Source: Xestospongia muta (lineage: Eukaryota; Porifera; Demospongiae; Haplosclerida; Petrosiidae). From it: DNA of 64,000 nt. The stretch covers positions 9,915,461-9,979,460 of the forward strand of contig OY848919.1 in NCBI GenBank assembly GCA_963693285.1. Direction: 5' to 3'. Below are positions 1 through 12,400 of the stretch, in pieces; position 1 is the stretch's first letter; every line of letters starts with the position of its first letter. A program made the translations under genes and the position numbers. The notes below the pieces were generated by a model, which saw nothing but the letters and a program-made list of their open reading frames with translations, made no database searches and was not told the origin of the DNA.

Positions 1-155
1 AAAATCCTTTAGTATTCTTAGGGATTTTTGATAATTGGAATTACAAAAGTATTGCTACATTTCCTTTCTCTAAGAATGTCTCTCAGGCTCCATATTTAAG
101 TGTTGGTAGTGAGGTACCAGGGACTTATATTTTCAAATTGAGTGATCATGCATGA
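1..155 (+). CDS. NIDO-domain secreted protein, copy 1 (3' exon only)
   Basis: This is the last coding exon of a gene that begins left of the window. It matches almost base for base the final exon of the complete copy at 4450-5307 (NPLVFLGIFDNW..., ...SVGSEVPGTYIFKL). A 4-base difference after the shared FKL changes the last few residues and moves the stop to 153-155. Together with the kinase gene that follows it forms the first unit of a tandem duplication. The state of the upstream exons cannot be judged. Confidence 0.75.
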   Translation, partial: NPLVFLGIFDNWNYKSIATFPFSKNVSQAPYLSVGSEVPGTYIFKLSDHA

Positions 156-372
156 TAAGTTTTTAACTGTTTAAATTAAGTTTGTATACAATATGATGTT
201 TCTTTGTAATGCTGCGTACATTGTGAAGGGTTGAAATACCAGACTAATTTCTCTAATGTTTATCATGCCAATATTATTAAAATTCATTTTAGAGATTTCA
301 CTAATTTTACTTCCTGTTTCCTGGATGTTTGAGTTCCAAATTCTTAACCCTTTTTGCAACAAGTTAATCCAA

Positions 373-1551
373 ATGTCCAAGAAATTGGTAAACTGTCCCA
401 CTGAAGTAGTAAACGAGGCTTTAACAGGATTTGTAAAAGTTCATCCAGGCCTAACTCTTTTAGAAGGACACAGAGTAGTCATTAGAAGTGATATAGACAA
501 GGTCATCAAAGAAGGGAAGGTATGAAATTATAATGTCGTCTTGGGACATCAGCATATATCACTCATGCAATTTTAGTGTGGCATAGTCAGACTGCAACAT
601 TTCAAAATAACACATAAAGACACACATCAATGGCTTTGAGTGTAAACATTGATATCTATTGTCTAAAGCATGGAGACAATTTTCCTTAGGATTTCCATTT
701 GTTGACAAAAATTTCTCACCAGGTGTCAAATATGAAATTGACAAGTTGCAACATAAAGTTCTCTTGTCATTTGCCCTGTCAGCAACATCTTTACCACAAT
801 CTTTAGATAGAATAACAGAGATTTTCTTTTCATTAGAGTATATAATTTTTACACTCAACAAAGCACCTCCCTAAACTAAACCTACATTCCATTCTAATAA
901 GTAATATATGCTTGTGTCACCAGAACATTCAGATGACTCTTAAGAGTTCTACTTAGCAATCATTACTATGCACATTTATGTCATTAATAGAAGATAATTC
1001 AAGTATTGTTATCATTGACATATTTCTGTTATCTATGGACACACTGCTTATATGAATATGTATTGTACAGGTCACACTACTGTCTGGAGGTGGTAGTGGT
1101 CACGAACCTTCACAATCAGGGTTTGTTGGTAAAGGAATGTTAAGTGCAGCAGTTTGTGGTTCAGTTTTTGCATCACCTTCTCCTTCAGCCATTTTGTCAG
1201 CACTTAGGTAAGTTGTTATTTTCTATTTTGTTATAGTCTATATATGTAGTATACTGATGACATACATAAGAGATTCCGACATAATTTACTTATGAATGTA
1301 ATTGTGTCTGAATTTCTATGCTATTGCAAATTATTTGTATGTATGACTAGCTGAGTCATAGTCAGTCTGATCTCAATATACATGTAGTAACAAGTAACAA
1401 GAGGTCTTAGTTGGCAATCACTTGGGAAGCACATACTGTACTCCTTTTTCTTCATATGTAATATTATGTAATGTTTTAATATTAAAAAGGAAATGATTGG
1501 TTTGTTACCATAGCATTGATGTGTATATTTAAGAGAGAAGAATAAGCACTG

Positions 1552-1595
<44 letters not shown>

Positions 1596-4092
1596 ATACT
1601 AAGCCCTATAAAGAGACAATGGATCTATTTTAAGCCATTTATAGCGTATTACATTGCTCTATCCTATGATCCTACCAATGAATATTTTTATTCAGAGCTA
1701 TAAAATCTCCGGCTGGTACACTGATGATAGTAACCAACTATACTGGTGATCGGCTCACATTTGGTATAGCAGCAGAGAGAGCTAAAAGTGAGGGAATAAG
1801 AGTGGATATGGTTATTGTAGGAGATGACACAGCCATACCATCTATTGGGAAAAAGGCTGGAAGGAGAGGGCTTTGTGGTACAATATTAGTTCATAAGGTA
1901 CATAATACTGCCAAAAAAGGAAACTAATATTAAAATTAATTTGTGTAAAAATGACTCACCACTATATTAGGATTGCATTGATATAGAAGTGAGTAGATCC
2001 CAGAACTGTCAATTGATTTACTTACTATTTGAGTGCACTCATGCTATTACTTGTGCCCTTTTAAAATTTTAAGATAATAACTATTCCAGTTGATTATATT
2101 AGTGCATCACTATGAATTGACTGTTTATTACTAGTTAACTATTAATATTAATGTCATTTTTTATATATTATAGCTTGCTGGTGCTCTAGCTGACATAGGA
2201 AGGTCTTTGGAAGAAATAACCTCACTAGCCAATGAAGTAGCTACAAATATTGGTAAATTTTAATATTTACTTCTTTTCTACTTGCTATTACTGTATAGAA
2301 AGTACATTTGGGAAGGGTTTATCATAAATTTGTCAAATTAAACCCTCCTATTTTTTTGTTTTGATAATTATATTAATAAATACAGCTAGGATTATTGAAT
2401 TTTCAATTGCCTGGAAACAATTTAAGCTTGAAAAATATTCTCCTTTATCTAACATGTCTGTGTTATAAAATAATATCTTTTTACACAGTGATATTACTTT
2501 TGTACTGTTCATAATAGGAACAATGAGCGTCAGTCTTTCTCCTTGCTGTGTACCGGGACAAATACCTTCATTTTCTTTAGCTGAGGATGAAATGGAATTA
2601 GGTTTGGGAATTCATGGTGAAGCAGGAACAGAAACAATAAAGGTCAGATATATATGTGCATAGACATATAAGGACTAAATTGATATACTTTTACTGGCAA
2701 ACTTCACGTATCATTGAATAATAAATAATTTGATAATTTCTGTTTATTTTTGTCCAGTTGTTACCAGTTGATGAAGTAGTGGCTAAAATGTTGAACCACT
2801 TAACATCAAATAAACCAGAATACAATTATTTTGTTGCTAAAGGAAGTGGTAAGATCTGGTAATCATACTTAAACAAGCATGCACAGTATAAAAGGGGGCT
2901 GGGTTGCCCACAAAATGGCACACACAAAACTTTTCAATATCAAAAAAATGGAAACTGTGTTTCTTTTCCTGTTTACATCATAATATGCACTTCCTGTAGC
3001 TGTTGCAACAGCTGCTTAATTAATATTATGCATATGTTCAGTGCAGATATTCCTATTTTTTTGGATACGTGTAAGTTTCTGTAGTGAAATGGCAAACAGT
3101 AGAAAAGGTGTAAGACTTTCTCTTGTGATCGACTTTGACAGTTTTGAAGGGGAGAAGGTGTTCAAGAGAAGGTTGGACCATGTTAAAAAAGTTCTAACTC
3201 CTGCTGGGCAATCTCATTTAGATAACTATGGTCTTGTGTCAGCCATCTTTGATTCTGCTATGTATAATTCAGTACAGCAATAAAAGTTATTATCTATTAT
3301 TATCAACTGTGTAATTGAGATAAGTGGGTTGTTTAGGTTGGTATGGCTACTATCTAGAACGATATCTTGGTTTGAATATTGCCGCCATCTCACTCTTTGG
3401 TAGGCGTCACTTTCTTCCGGGCAGCCAAACCCCCTTTTATAGCGAGCAGGAATGCGCGGAGAGTGGCATTATATCTGACACATGCTCATTTAATGTGGGT
3501 GGATGTTGTTTACAAGAAGTGTTAAAATTTACATATTAATTTTTCTGTTGTAGAAGTGGTTTTGATTGTCAATAATCTTGGGGGTACATCTGATCTTGAA
3601 CTATCAATTGTAGCTGGATCTGCTCTAAGATATATTAGTAAGTGAAATCCTACTTCAGTGATGAAGCTTCATTTATTATAACCTTGTTTATAACAGTGGT
3701 ACTATCTATTGTAAATCAAGTTGTGTAGATATACAAGTAGATGCACTAGCTTTATGATCAAGCTCTTTCTACTGTTATGTAATGGCATTATAATAATCTT
3801 TAGACTATATTACAACCTGTTATCACACAGCCCTCACATATAATTTTTATATTATGATATTCTTTTCATTTAGAGCATACATTACATTTCAATGTAGTAC
3901 GTACATATATGGGAAGATTCATGACTTCACTTGAAATGGCTGGTGTATCACTTACTTTAATGAATGTAGATACCAATGTATTAAAACTACTTGGTAAATT
4001 TTATTATAATGATATAAACTGTATTAAGGATCTCTTCTATCATAGATTATCCTACTTCAGCTCCTGGCTGGCCAAACATAGTTAATAGCTAA
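373..4092 (+). CDS. TKFC: Dihydroxyacetone kinase K-domain protein (TKFC/DhaK-like), complete
   Basis: Nine exons: 373-519, 1071-1207, 1696-1897, 2174-2252, 2518-2642, 2758-2848, 3554-3637, 3874-3993 and 4046-4092. They sum to 1032 nt (343 aa) with consistent phases. The product matches the substrate-binding K domain of triokinase/FMN cyclase: SGGGSGHEP at residues 54-62, [10 protein letters not shown], and GIHGE with His221, the residue that in this family binds dihydroxyacetone covalently. [20 protein letters not shown] and a terminal SAPGWPN follow. Animal TKFC continues into an ATP-binding L domain; here an in-frame stop ends the protein just after the K domain, and I see no L domain downstream. 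It may work with a separate L protein, bind substrate without phosphorylating it, or be a truncated duplicate. Intron 6 carries a transposon-like insert. Confidence 0.85.
1555..1593. repeat. (TA)n microsatellite
   Basis: About 39 bases of uninterrupted TA in intron 2 of the dihydroxyacetone kinase gene. The paralogous intron near 8025-8043 has only a short degenerate TATATATG run, so the tract expanded, or shrank, after the duplication. Confidence 0.9.
2889..3439. mobile_element. TIR-bounded non-autonomous DNA element in kinase intron 6
   Basis: Imperfect 23-bp inverted repeats lie at 2887-2909 and 3419-3441. Both begin TATAAAAGGGGG and end TGCCC, with a few mismatches between. A TA lies at each outer edge (2887-2888, 3440-3441), compatible with a TA target duplication. 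The element fills most of intron 6. It contains a plus-strand ORF (3041-3283, 80 aa, from MQIFLFFW to NSVQQ) whose segment from [10 protein letters not shown] on I do not recognise. The paralogous region of kinase copy 2 cannot serve as an empty site because it is deleted there. Superfamily not assigned. Confidence 0.65.
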
Positions 4093-4449
4093 AAAAACTT
4101 TATTAAGAAGAGAATAATTAATTTTGAAATAATTTTATCTTGAACCAGAAGATTCTTAAAGGGGTGTGGTCATACGCAAGTTTGAATTTGTCTGTAACTT
4201 AAGAGAAGTGCCAGACAATAACAATCAATAATGTAAATGAAAATACATTTGCTACATTTTTATTTTTATTATAGCTGTAGAAATAGACTAAAATTTTGAT
4301 TTTGAAGTTGATAAGACCAGAGATTTTGATATTGAACCTGTGGAGCACGGGAGAGATCGATGTAATATGATTTATGAGATTATGATAATTACCGTCAATT
4401 AAACGGATATACCGCAAAGTTGAATCACGGCTGATAACGAACGAGTACT

Positions 4450-5307
4450 ATGGAAAGTTGGCATCAATTAGAAGTACCAAGAAATATATTAACCTGTCTT
4501 TTTCTGATTGTGATAATTTCAGTTGTTTCATCATTGACTTTACATGACTTTTATCCATATGGTGAGGATAGTGGTGACAGATCTGACTTTACTACAAACG
4601 GATATGCGGCTCTTGAATTATCTGAATTTACCATAACGAATTTTAAACTTGTTTCATCTGTTTCTTTCAATCAATTTAAAGTGAGTTAATTAATAAAATT
4701 GTCAACTATATAGTTATAGTATTGGACACTAAACCCTTTTTTATCATAATAGCTTTCATTATTTACTGGTCAGCTCTTTATAACTTCAGCTTTCTTCACA
4801 AGTCAAACTTTTGGCATATTAATTTCTCCATTAGCTAATGATGTGGGATATAAAGGCATACCTAATGGTCAGTTTTATTACAAACTAGAAACAGAAAACA
4901 CAACTTTGTTCAAAGAAATCAATCAAGATATTAAACAATCAACAGTTGCTCAGGCTGATTTTATTCCATCTCATCTGGTCATTGTAACATGGATAAATTT
5001 CAGTGGTACACGACAAATTCCTGTAAGTAGCTTTATAACAGGAACATAATATACTTATACCATTTCCTTTTAGGGTAATTCATTTCAGATTACTGTTGCT
5101 ACTGATGGAAATAGCACATATGCTATTGTCTTGATAGCTGAAATTAAAAATGTCCCAAAAAATCCTTTAGTATTCTTAGGGATTTTTGATAATTGGAATT
5201 ACAAAAGTATTGTTACATTTCCTTTCTCTAAGAATGTCTCTCAGGCTCCATATTTAAGTGTTGGTAGTGAGGTACCAGGGACTTATATTTTCAAATTGCA
5301 TGAGTGA
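4450..5307 (+). CDS. Secreted single-NIDO-domain protein, copy 2 (complete)
   Basis: Three exons: 4450-4680, 4753-5022 and 5074-5307, together 735 nt (244 aa), both introns in phase 0. A hydrophobic stretch at residues 12-30 looks like a signal peptide or anchor. The mature part opens with LHDFYPYGEDSGD, the start expected of a NIDO domain (nidogen, alpha-tectorin, SNED1 and mucin-4 families), and later has GNSFQITVATDG...YAIVL, the NIDO strand that reads NxFQAVLATDG elsewhere. There is no EGF, sushi or second membrane segment, so this would be a minimal extracellular NIDO protein. Function unknown; an adhesive or matrix role is inference from the family. It belongs to the second unit of the duplication. 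Confidence 0.75.
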
Positions 5308-5697
5308 TCATGCATGATAAGTTTTTAACTGTTTGAATTAAGTTTGTATACAATATGATATTTGTTTGTAGTACTGCCTACATTGTGAAGGGTTGTAACA
5401 CCAGACTAATTTGTCTAATATTAATCATGCCAATATAATTATTATTATTAAAATTCATTTTAGAGATTTCACTAATTTTACTTCCTGTTTCCTGGATGTC
5501 CAATTTCCAAATTCTTAACCCTACTACAAGTTAATCTAAATGTCCAAGAAATTGGTAAACAGTTCCACTGAAGAAGTAAACGAGGCTTTAACAGGATTTG
5601 TAAAAGTTCATCCAGGCCTAACTCTTTTAGAAGGACACAGAGTAGTCATTAGAAGTGATATAGACAAAGTCATCACAGAAGGGAAGGTATGAAATTA

Positions 5698-6785
5698 GTG
5701 ACCTGATATGGTTACTTACCAAAATGTCAACTCCTAAAATGTCAACTTTCATTACTTTATTAGCTTTTAGATAATACTTTAGTGGTGCATTTAATTAACC
5801 AAGCAGCAGCCCCTATAAGTTTTGTTTTAAAGCTATAGGTTATGGTCTTTCATAATTATTTTTGGTAATAGCAAATAATTATAATTGCACAAACTCTATA
5901 TATTATATCAAATACTTCAATATATAAAAGCAGCATTTTAGCAGTTTTAGCAATGTTTACTCAGTTTATGAGAGAATACAACTTTTTATTACACACAAAG
6001 ATGGAAGAGGACATATTATGGAAGATAAAAATATTTGACTATTAGAAAAGGAAAAGATGGTAAATAATTTTGGAGATATTCTGATTAATTATATCCAGCT
6101 AAGACTATTACATATGATGACATTGTCAAATCTGTCAGAGAAGATTACAAATATGTCCCAACAAATTACATTAAAATATAATTGACTTACTTGATAGTTG
6201 CCATATAGTGGGAGTAAGCTTTTGATAGTTGACATATAGTGGGAGTAAAGTTTTAATAGTTGACATAGTGGGAGTAAACTTTTGATAGTTGAGGTTTTAG
6301 GGATGTTTTTGGGAAGTTGACATTTTAAGAGCTGGCATTATGAGGGTTGACATTTGAGACTTAACCTTATATACAATACTTGGCTACAAAGCATTTATTT
6401 GTAAAACAAGCACAACACAATTTGAAGTTTTTTTTCTATGTGTCCTACATTGAAAAAAGTGGTTTAGCGTCTCCATTAAAGTTTATTATAGACCATGTAT
6501 ATAGCATAATAATAAATGGTGAAACTCCCACATAATTGATAAAAATGGGAAATAGAGCTCTTGGGAGTTGTGTTACTATATTTAGACTAGGTCATAATAA
6601 AATAGGTATATGACATATCCCAATAATGATGACAAAAAATCACAAATGGCCTTAAATATTTCTGTTAATTAGATGATAATATACCAAAGACTATATATCT
6701 TAATATAGAACAGGTCTTTAATCATGAAGAAGCTTGACAATGAATGTAGTTGATGTTAAATTATTCTAATAATATTCACATTCAG
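5698..6785. mobile_element. Insertion in intron 1 of kinase copy 2, with inverted TGTCAACT motifs
   Basis: Intron 1 of copy 1 runs from GTATGAAATTA straight into sequence that copy 2 resumes only near 6790, so about 1.1 kb is extra in copy 2. Near its left end are two direct copies of AAAATGTCAACT (about 5721-5748). Near 6313-6355 the same motif appears inverted (AGTTGACATTTT, GGTTGACATTT), suggesting terminal inverted repeats of roughly 30-45 bp. Related motif clusters lie at 17338-17435 and 49735-49805. No coding potential recognised. Edges are approximate. Confidence 0.5.
6191..6285. repeat. 30-bp tandem repeat, about 3 copies
   Basis: Units begin near 6191, 6221 and 6251, each reading roughly TTGATAGTTGACATATAGTG followed by GGAGTAA; a fourth partial unit starts near 6281. 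The repeat is inside the intron-1 insertion of kinase copy 2 and shares the AGTTGACAT core with that element's ends. Confidence 0.8.
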
Positions 6786-9425
6786 TCTGGCATTGCTACG
6801 TTGAGCGAACGTCATATGAGGACATTGGCATATATCATTCTTCCGTGCTGCAAATATATCTTGGCGCAATCAGATTAAAGCATTCAAAATAACATTAAAA
6901 GACACACAAATCAGTGGTTTTGAGCGTAAACATAGATATCTAATGTGTAAAGCATGGAGACAATTCTCCTGACGGTTTTCACTTGTGGACAAAAATTTCT
7001 CTCCAGGTCTCAAATATGAAATTGACAATTTGCAAACTAAAGTTCTCTTATCATTTGCCTTGTCAGTAATATTTTCATCATGACCAATATGAAGAATGAC
7101 AGACATTTCTCTTAATTAGAGCAGAGAATTTTCACATGTACTTGACACCCACTCAACAAAACACCTCCCTAAATTGAATCTACATTCCATTCTGATGAGT
7201 AAGTAATATATGCTGTTGTCACAAGACCCTTCAGATGACTCCTAAAAATTCTATTTGTCAATCATTAGGATTTATGTTATTAATAGAAGACACACACATA
7301 TTGCTATCATTGACATGTTTCTCTGTTATCTATGGACACACGCTCGTGCGCTCCTGGTATTATACAGGTCACACTACTGTCTGGAGGTGGTAGTGGCCAC
7401 AAACCTTCACAGTTCACAGTCAGGGTTTGTTGGTAAGGGAATGTTAAGTGCAGTAGTTTATGGATCAGTGCTTGTGTCACTTCCTCCTTCAGCCATTTTG
7501 TCAGCACTTAGGTAAGTTTGTTTCTTTCTATTTTGTTATAGTCTATACAAAGTAGTATACTGATGACATATTTTTGTTTTTACTAGTTCACCAATATGCT
7601 TTTAATTTAATACTTATTCCATCAAAAGAATTTACAAATGATTGTTAATAATTATATCCTTCCTTAGTGTTTATTGGACTATAGGCTACAACAAAAGAGC
7701 TAAGGAGTTTATTATAATGGTAGTTTAATTTCTATTCTTTAAGTGTTTCTGACAAAATTTAGTCATGAATGTAATTATGTTTGAATTACTATGCTATTTA
7801 TTTATATGTACAACTAGCTTAGTCATATAGTCAGCATCATCTCAATATACATGTAGTAACAAGTAACAAGAGCTCTTAGTTGGCAATCATTTAGGTAACA
7901 CATGCTACATTTTCTATGTATGTAATATAATGTAATGTTTTAATATTAAAAAGAAAAATGTTTTTTTTTCTTGCAATAGCATGGACATGTTTATTTAAAA
8001 GAGAAAGAAAAAAACACTGTATTTTATATATATGTATATGTAGATGCTAAGCCCTTATTTCAGAGCTATTGAGTCTTCAGCTGGTACACTGATGATATAG
8101 TAACTAACTATACTGGTGATTATCTCATCTTTGGTATAGCAGCAGAGAGAGCTCAAAGTGAGGAAGTGAGGGAATAAAAGTAGATATGGTTGTTGTAATT
8201 ATAAGAGAAGACACAGCCATACCATCTATTGGAAAGAAGGCTGGAAGGAGAGGGCTTTGTGGTACAATATTAGTACATAGTACTGCCAAAAAAGGAAGTA
8301 ATGTTAAAATCAATGTTGTTTTAATATGACTCACCCCTATATTAGCAGTGTATTGAGGTAGAAGTGAGTAGATCCCAGAACTGTCAATTGATATATTATT
8401 TGAGTGCAGTCATGTTGTTACTTGTGCCCTATTAAAGTTTTAAGATAATTACTCTGCCGGTTGACTGTATTACTACATTACTATAGCCTGACTTTTTATT
8501 ACTAGTTAACCATTAATGTAATGTCATTTTGTATATATTATAGGTTTCTGGTGCTCTAGCTGACATAAGGTCTTTGAAAGAAATAACCTCACTAGCCAGT
8601 GAAGTAGCTGCAAATATTGGTAAATTTAATATTTACTTTTATGGACTTTTCTAGTTGCTATTACTGTATAGAAAGTAAAATTGGTAAGGGTTTATCATAA
8701 ATTTGTCAAATTAAACCCTCCCTGTTTTTTGTATTAATAATTATATTAATGAATATAGCTAGGATTATGGAATTTTAATTGGCTGGAAACAATTTAATTT
8801 TGGCAAATATCCTCATTTATCTATCATGTCTGTGTTATAAAGTCATATCTTCTTACACAGTGCTATTACTTTGTACTGTTGTCTGTTGATGATAGGAACA
8901 ATGAGTGTCAGTCTGTCTCCTTGCTATATACTGGGACAACAACCTTCATTTTCTTTAGCTGATGATGAAATGGAATTAGGTTTGGGAATTCATGACGAAG
9001 AAGGAACAGATACAATAAAGTTCAGATATACATGGACATGGACATGTAATTACTTAAATACTATGCGTTTACTTTTCAAACCTCACATATCATTGAATAA
9101 TAAATAATTTGATAGTTTCTGTTTATTTTTTGTCCAGTGGTTACCAGTTAATGAAGTAGTGGCTAAAATGTTGAACAACTTAATATCAAATAAACCAGAA
9201 TACAATTATTTTGTTGCTAAAGGAACTGGTAAAATCTCATAGTAAACTATATTATGGATGTCTTCTATCATAGATTATCCTACTTCATCTCCTGGTTGGC
9301 CAAACGTAGTTAATAGCTAAAAAACCTTATTAGAAAATTACTGAGAATAATTAATTTTGAAATAATTTATCTTGAACCAGAAGATTCTTTAAGGGGTGTG
9401 GTCATACACATGTTTGAACTCCATT

Positions 9426-12400
9426 ATGGCGGAGCCAGAGAAATCTTCGTCTGGAGAAGAGCCCCCTGTTCCAGTACCAGCTGAGTCATATAAAGCAAGG
9501 TATGAGCAATTGTCATTCTGTCCATGTGACATCAATGTGGGCTAGCGTATAAGCTGATTGAGACATCACTAGCCATAGATAGATATTGGAGTATGGACCA
9601 GTATCAGAGTTTTCTCTCTGAGTTGTAGAGTGCGGTAATGATTTACTAAACTAGGCCATTTAAATCTTTTTAAGCTTTTGTCTAGAGTGTTAGTAAGAAG
9701 TATTGTTCTCTTAATTTGAAATTAATATTCCAAATATTTTTAGGATTTAAAGTTTAACTATAGTATTAGTTAGACGTTCTGTTACTAGATGCTACTATAA
9801 ATAATCTTTAGTTTTAGGTGAAGTATTACACTTCTGTACTGAGTTCACTAGCCTAGCAAGCTAATTTCTTGAGCAATTTGACGAGCCCTTTAGATTGCCC
9901 AAATGAATAGGGGCTATCTCACTAGGCTATGGATTTGATAGACAAGAGTTAGTATATCTAATTGTATTTTCTTAACAAGACAATAACCTTTTATAAGTAC
10001 ATGTGCTTGCTGATGTTACTCAACGAAGGAAAAACATTTTTAAAATAGTTATATTACCACCGGTTGCTCCTTTGTGTTCATCTGTTAGTACATAGCCTTT
10101 TATAAAATCAATGTAAAATGGGACACACAAATAATTTATTACAATGTATGAGTTTAACAATACAAATACTTTTTTTAACCTCTACTGTAATTGAGAGAAT
10201 TTAGTTTTTCACGTCTTCTGGAATACATCAAGTATGATTTACATATAATTTTCTTGACTTTCAAATAAGACACTACAATTACAATGTGTTTTTCTGCTAT
10301 ATTTCCAGATTCTCAAATCTCATCCTTGGATCTATTGTAGAATAGGTGTTATAGATGTAGAATAGTTAAGCAATACTGTTTTACATAGCCGCTTGGTTTA
10401 AAGTGATCTATACACGGGCACATTATATTTCAAATAAATTTTTTCGCAGCAGTTATTCCTCTCTGTTTTAGATATGATTGGTACCAGACAACCTCTGATG
10501 TCTACATTAACATACTTATAAAGCAAGAATTGAGAAAGAAAGTGACAGTCGAGTTTGAGTCTCAAAATGTAAGTGACAACATGTATACATTATAGTCTAC
10601 ATGGACAAGTGGTATTATCACAGATCACTCTGTTCCATCCTATGTCTTCCTGTTAAACATTGTTCTATAGACTGTTATGAAGGAAACTGTTATTCTGCTG
10701 GCATATCATACATGGAATATTGTGTATACCAGGTGGCTTGTTTTGGGCCATGTGGTATTATATATACATTTATTTCTATTTGCTGACACACACTGCAACT
10801 AAACTTTCATTATTGCTTCTATGAGTGCTTCCAATTTTAGACTTGAAAACGTTTGCATCTTAAAAACATCTTTGAGCAGCACCCAAAGCTTCTCCCAACT
10901 CTTTTAATCTCAGACTTGCCAAAATTATGACAACAACAGTGCAATAATATATGTTATTATTTAATATTATGACAGTTTTATAATTATAGTATGTAAAGTA
11001 TGTGTGAGATGACTGAGAGCAATATCATGGACACCTTGGTGTTACTTGTTTTTTCCACCAAGACATCCTGTATAACTGGAATTTTTGTTTATATTTATCA
11101 CACTTTAACCCTTTATATACGATAGACATAATAAAATATCATGTATTTAAGTACACTTTAATACGGTAGACATATTTTTACGTACAACAATTTGCTCTCT
11201 GTTTCTGTATAAGTATTATAACTAGCTGACTCAAAGTTTATATTAAATAACTTTAGGGAATAGTAATATAAAATATACAGTGAATAGTTATTTCTTGCTA
11301 GTGGTCAACCGGAGCGTGCCTTTTAAATTGATGGATATCTTTTTTTTTCTATGAAGGTCCAAAATATTTCAGTTATTTTCTTATCTTCTTACGTTCTATT
11401 TTTTATATTTCTATATTGTTAGTTCCAATATAGTAAGCAACCAATATGTGTCATATTATTCAGTATGTGTTCAATACAAGACTCTTCACATCACATTGTC
11501 TGCTGCTGGTTTTCCAAAAGCTTTAAACATTTATACTGTACATGACATTACGTATCTTCTTTTAGAGATAATCGTCACCTAGATGTACTCTGTTTAATTT
11601 GAGTTTGACCCCTAATATAAATCAATATAATAGTTTATTACATTCAGCAATGGAATGTTTGTATTGTGTATTCTTAAAAAACAGCAGAAAAATGAACATA
11701 AGATAACATAACTAATATCATGTTTATTGTTGTATTATTTTTCCATTACAGTTGACAGTGTCTGTTCAGTTGTGTGCTGGTAGTGAGTATAATCTTGATA
11801 TAGACTTAGCATATGATGTAGTCCCAGAGAAATGTGTATATAAAGAACTAAGATCAAAGGTATTAATGTGAAGTGTGCTATGATACTTAGGATTATAATT
11901 TCCTAAAATAGTCATTACCTTTAATGAGATTAAAGTGTCTTGTGGCCAGTCACCCACTTACTTGATGAAAAAATGATGTGGTGAATTTAGTCCAATTTCT
12001 CAACATTTGTGATATCATGATATGTCACTCATAGACATGCAATACGGCAGATTTCAGTTGACGAGATTTGCTGTAGACTACACACAAGGCAATTACTGCT
12101 TCATGCTCATAATATGTTTCAATCATATCGTTGCATGCAACTTTTATGAGCGATATACTGTATTTGCTGGTTGTTAGGCACATATGGTTATTAAGCGCAT
12201 ACTGTTTGTTAAGCGCACACTTTTATCTTTTTCAGAACTCTTTTTTATGAAGCGCTTAATGAATTATTAATAAGCAATATGAATGACCGACGATGAATCC
12301 GTCCTTCATAACAGATATAGCAAAATGGTCATGTTCATTTGCTTCTTCTTTCACTAATAGAAGAACTTCTCTAACTGAAGGTGTCCATACTTTTTTGTAA

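Larger units (their letters stand above)
5540..9320 (+). pseudogene. Dihydroxyacetone kinase K-domain, copy 2 (pseudogene)
   Basis: A paralogue of the gene at 373-4092 with several inactivating changes. Exon 1 (5540-5686) is intact. Exon 2 (about 7369-7512) has a 7-bp tandem duplication (TTCACAG twice) that shifts the frame to an early stop, and the GHE of SGGGSGHEP reads GHK. Exon 3 (from about 8064) gains two bases after ACACTGATGAT and has further small indels. The exon 5 donor changed from AAGGTCAG to AAGTTCAG, and GIHGE became GIHDE. Exons 7 and 8 are deleted: exon 6 is followed within about 60 bases by the terminal exon, which ends in TAA at 9318-9320. No functional product is expected. 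Confidence 0.9.

Noticed and set aside
559..874. Overlapping ORFs on both strands in intron 1 of the first kinase gene as host genes
   Set aside because: They lie inside an intron between well-supported exons; only the antisense frame has a paralogous match, so it is listed as an observation and not as a gene.
4199..4417. 72-aa minus-strand ORF upstream of the NIDO gene
   Set aside because: Low-complexity, AT-driven composition, no domain, and it overlaps the likely promoter of the NIDO gene.
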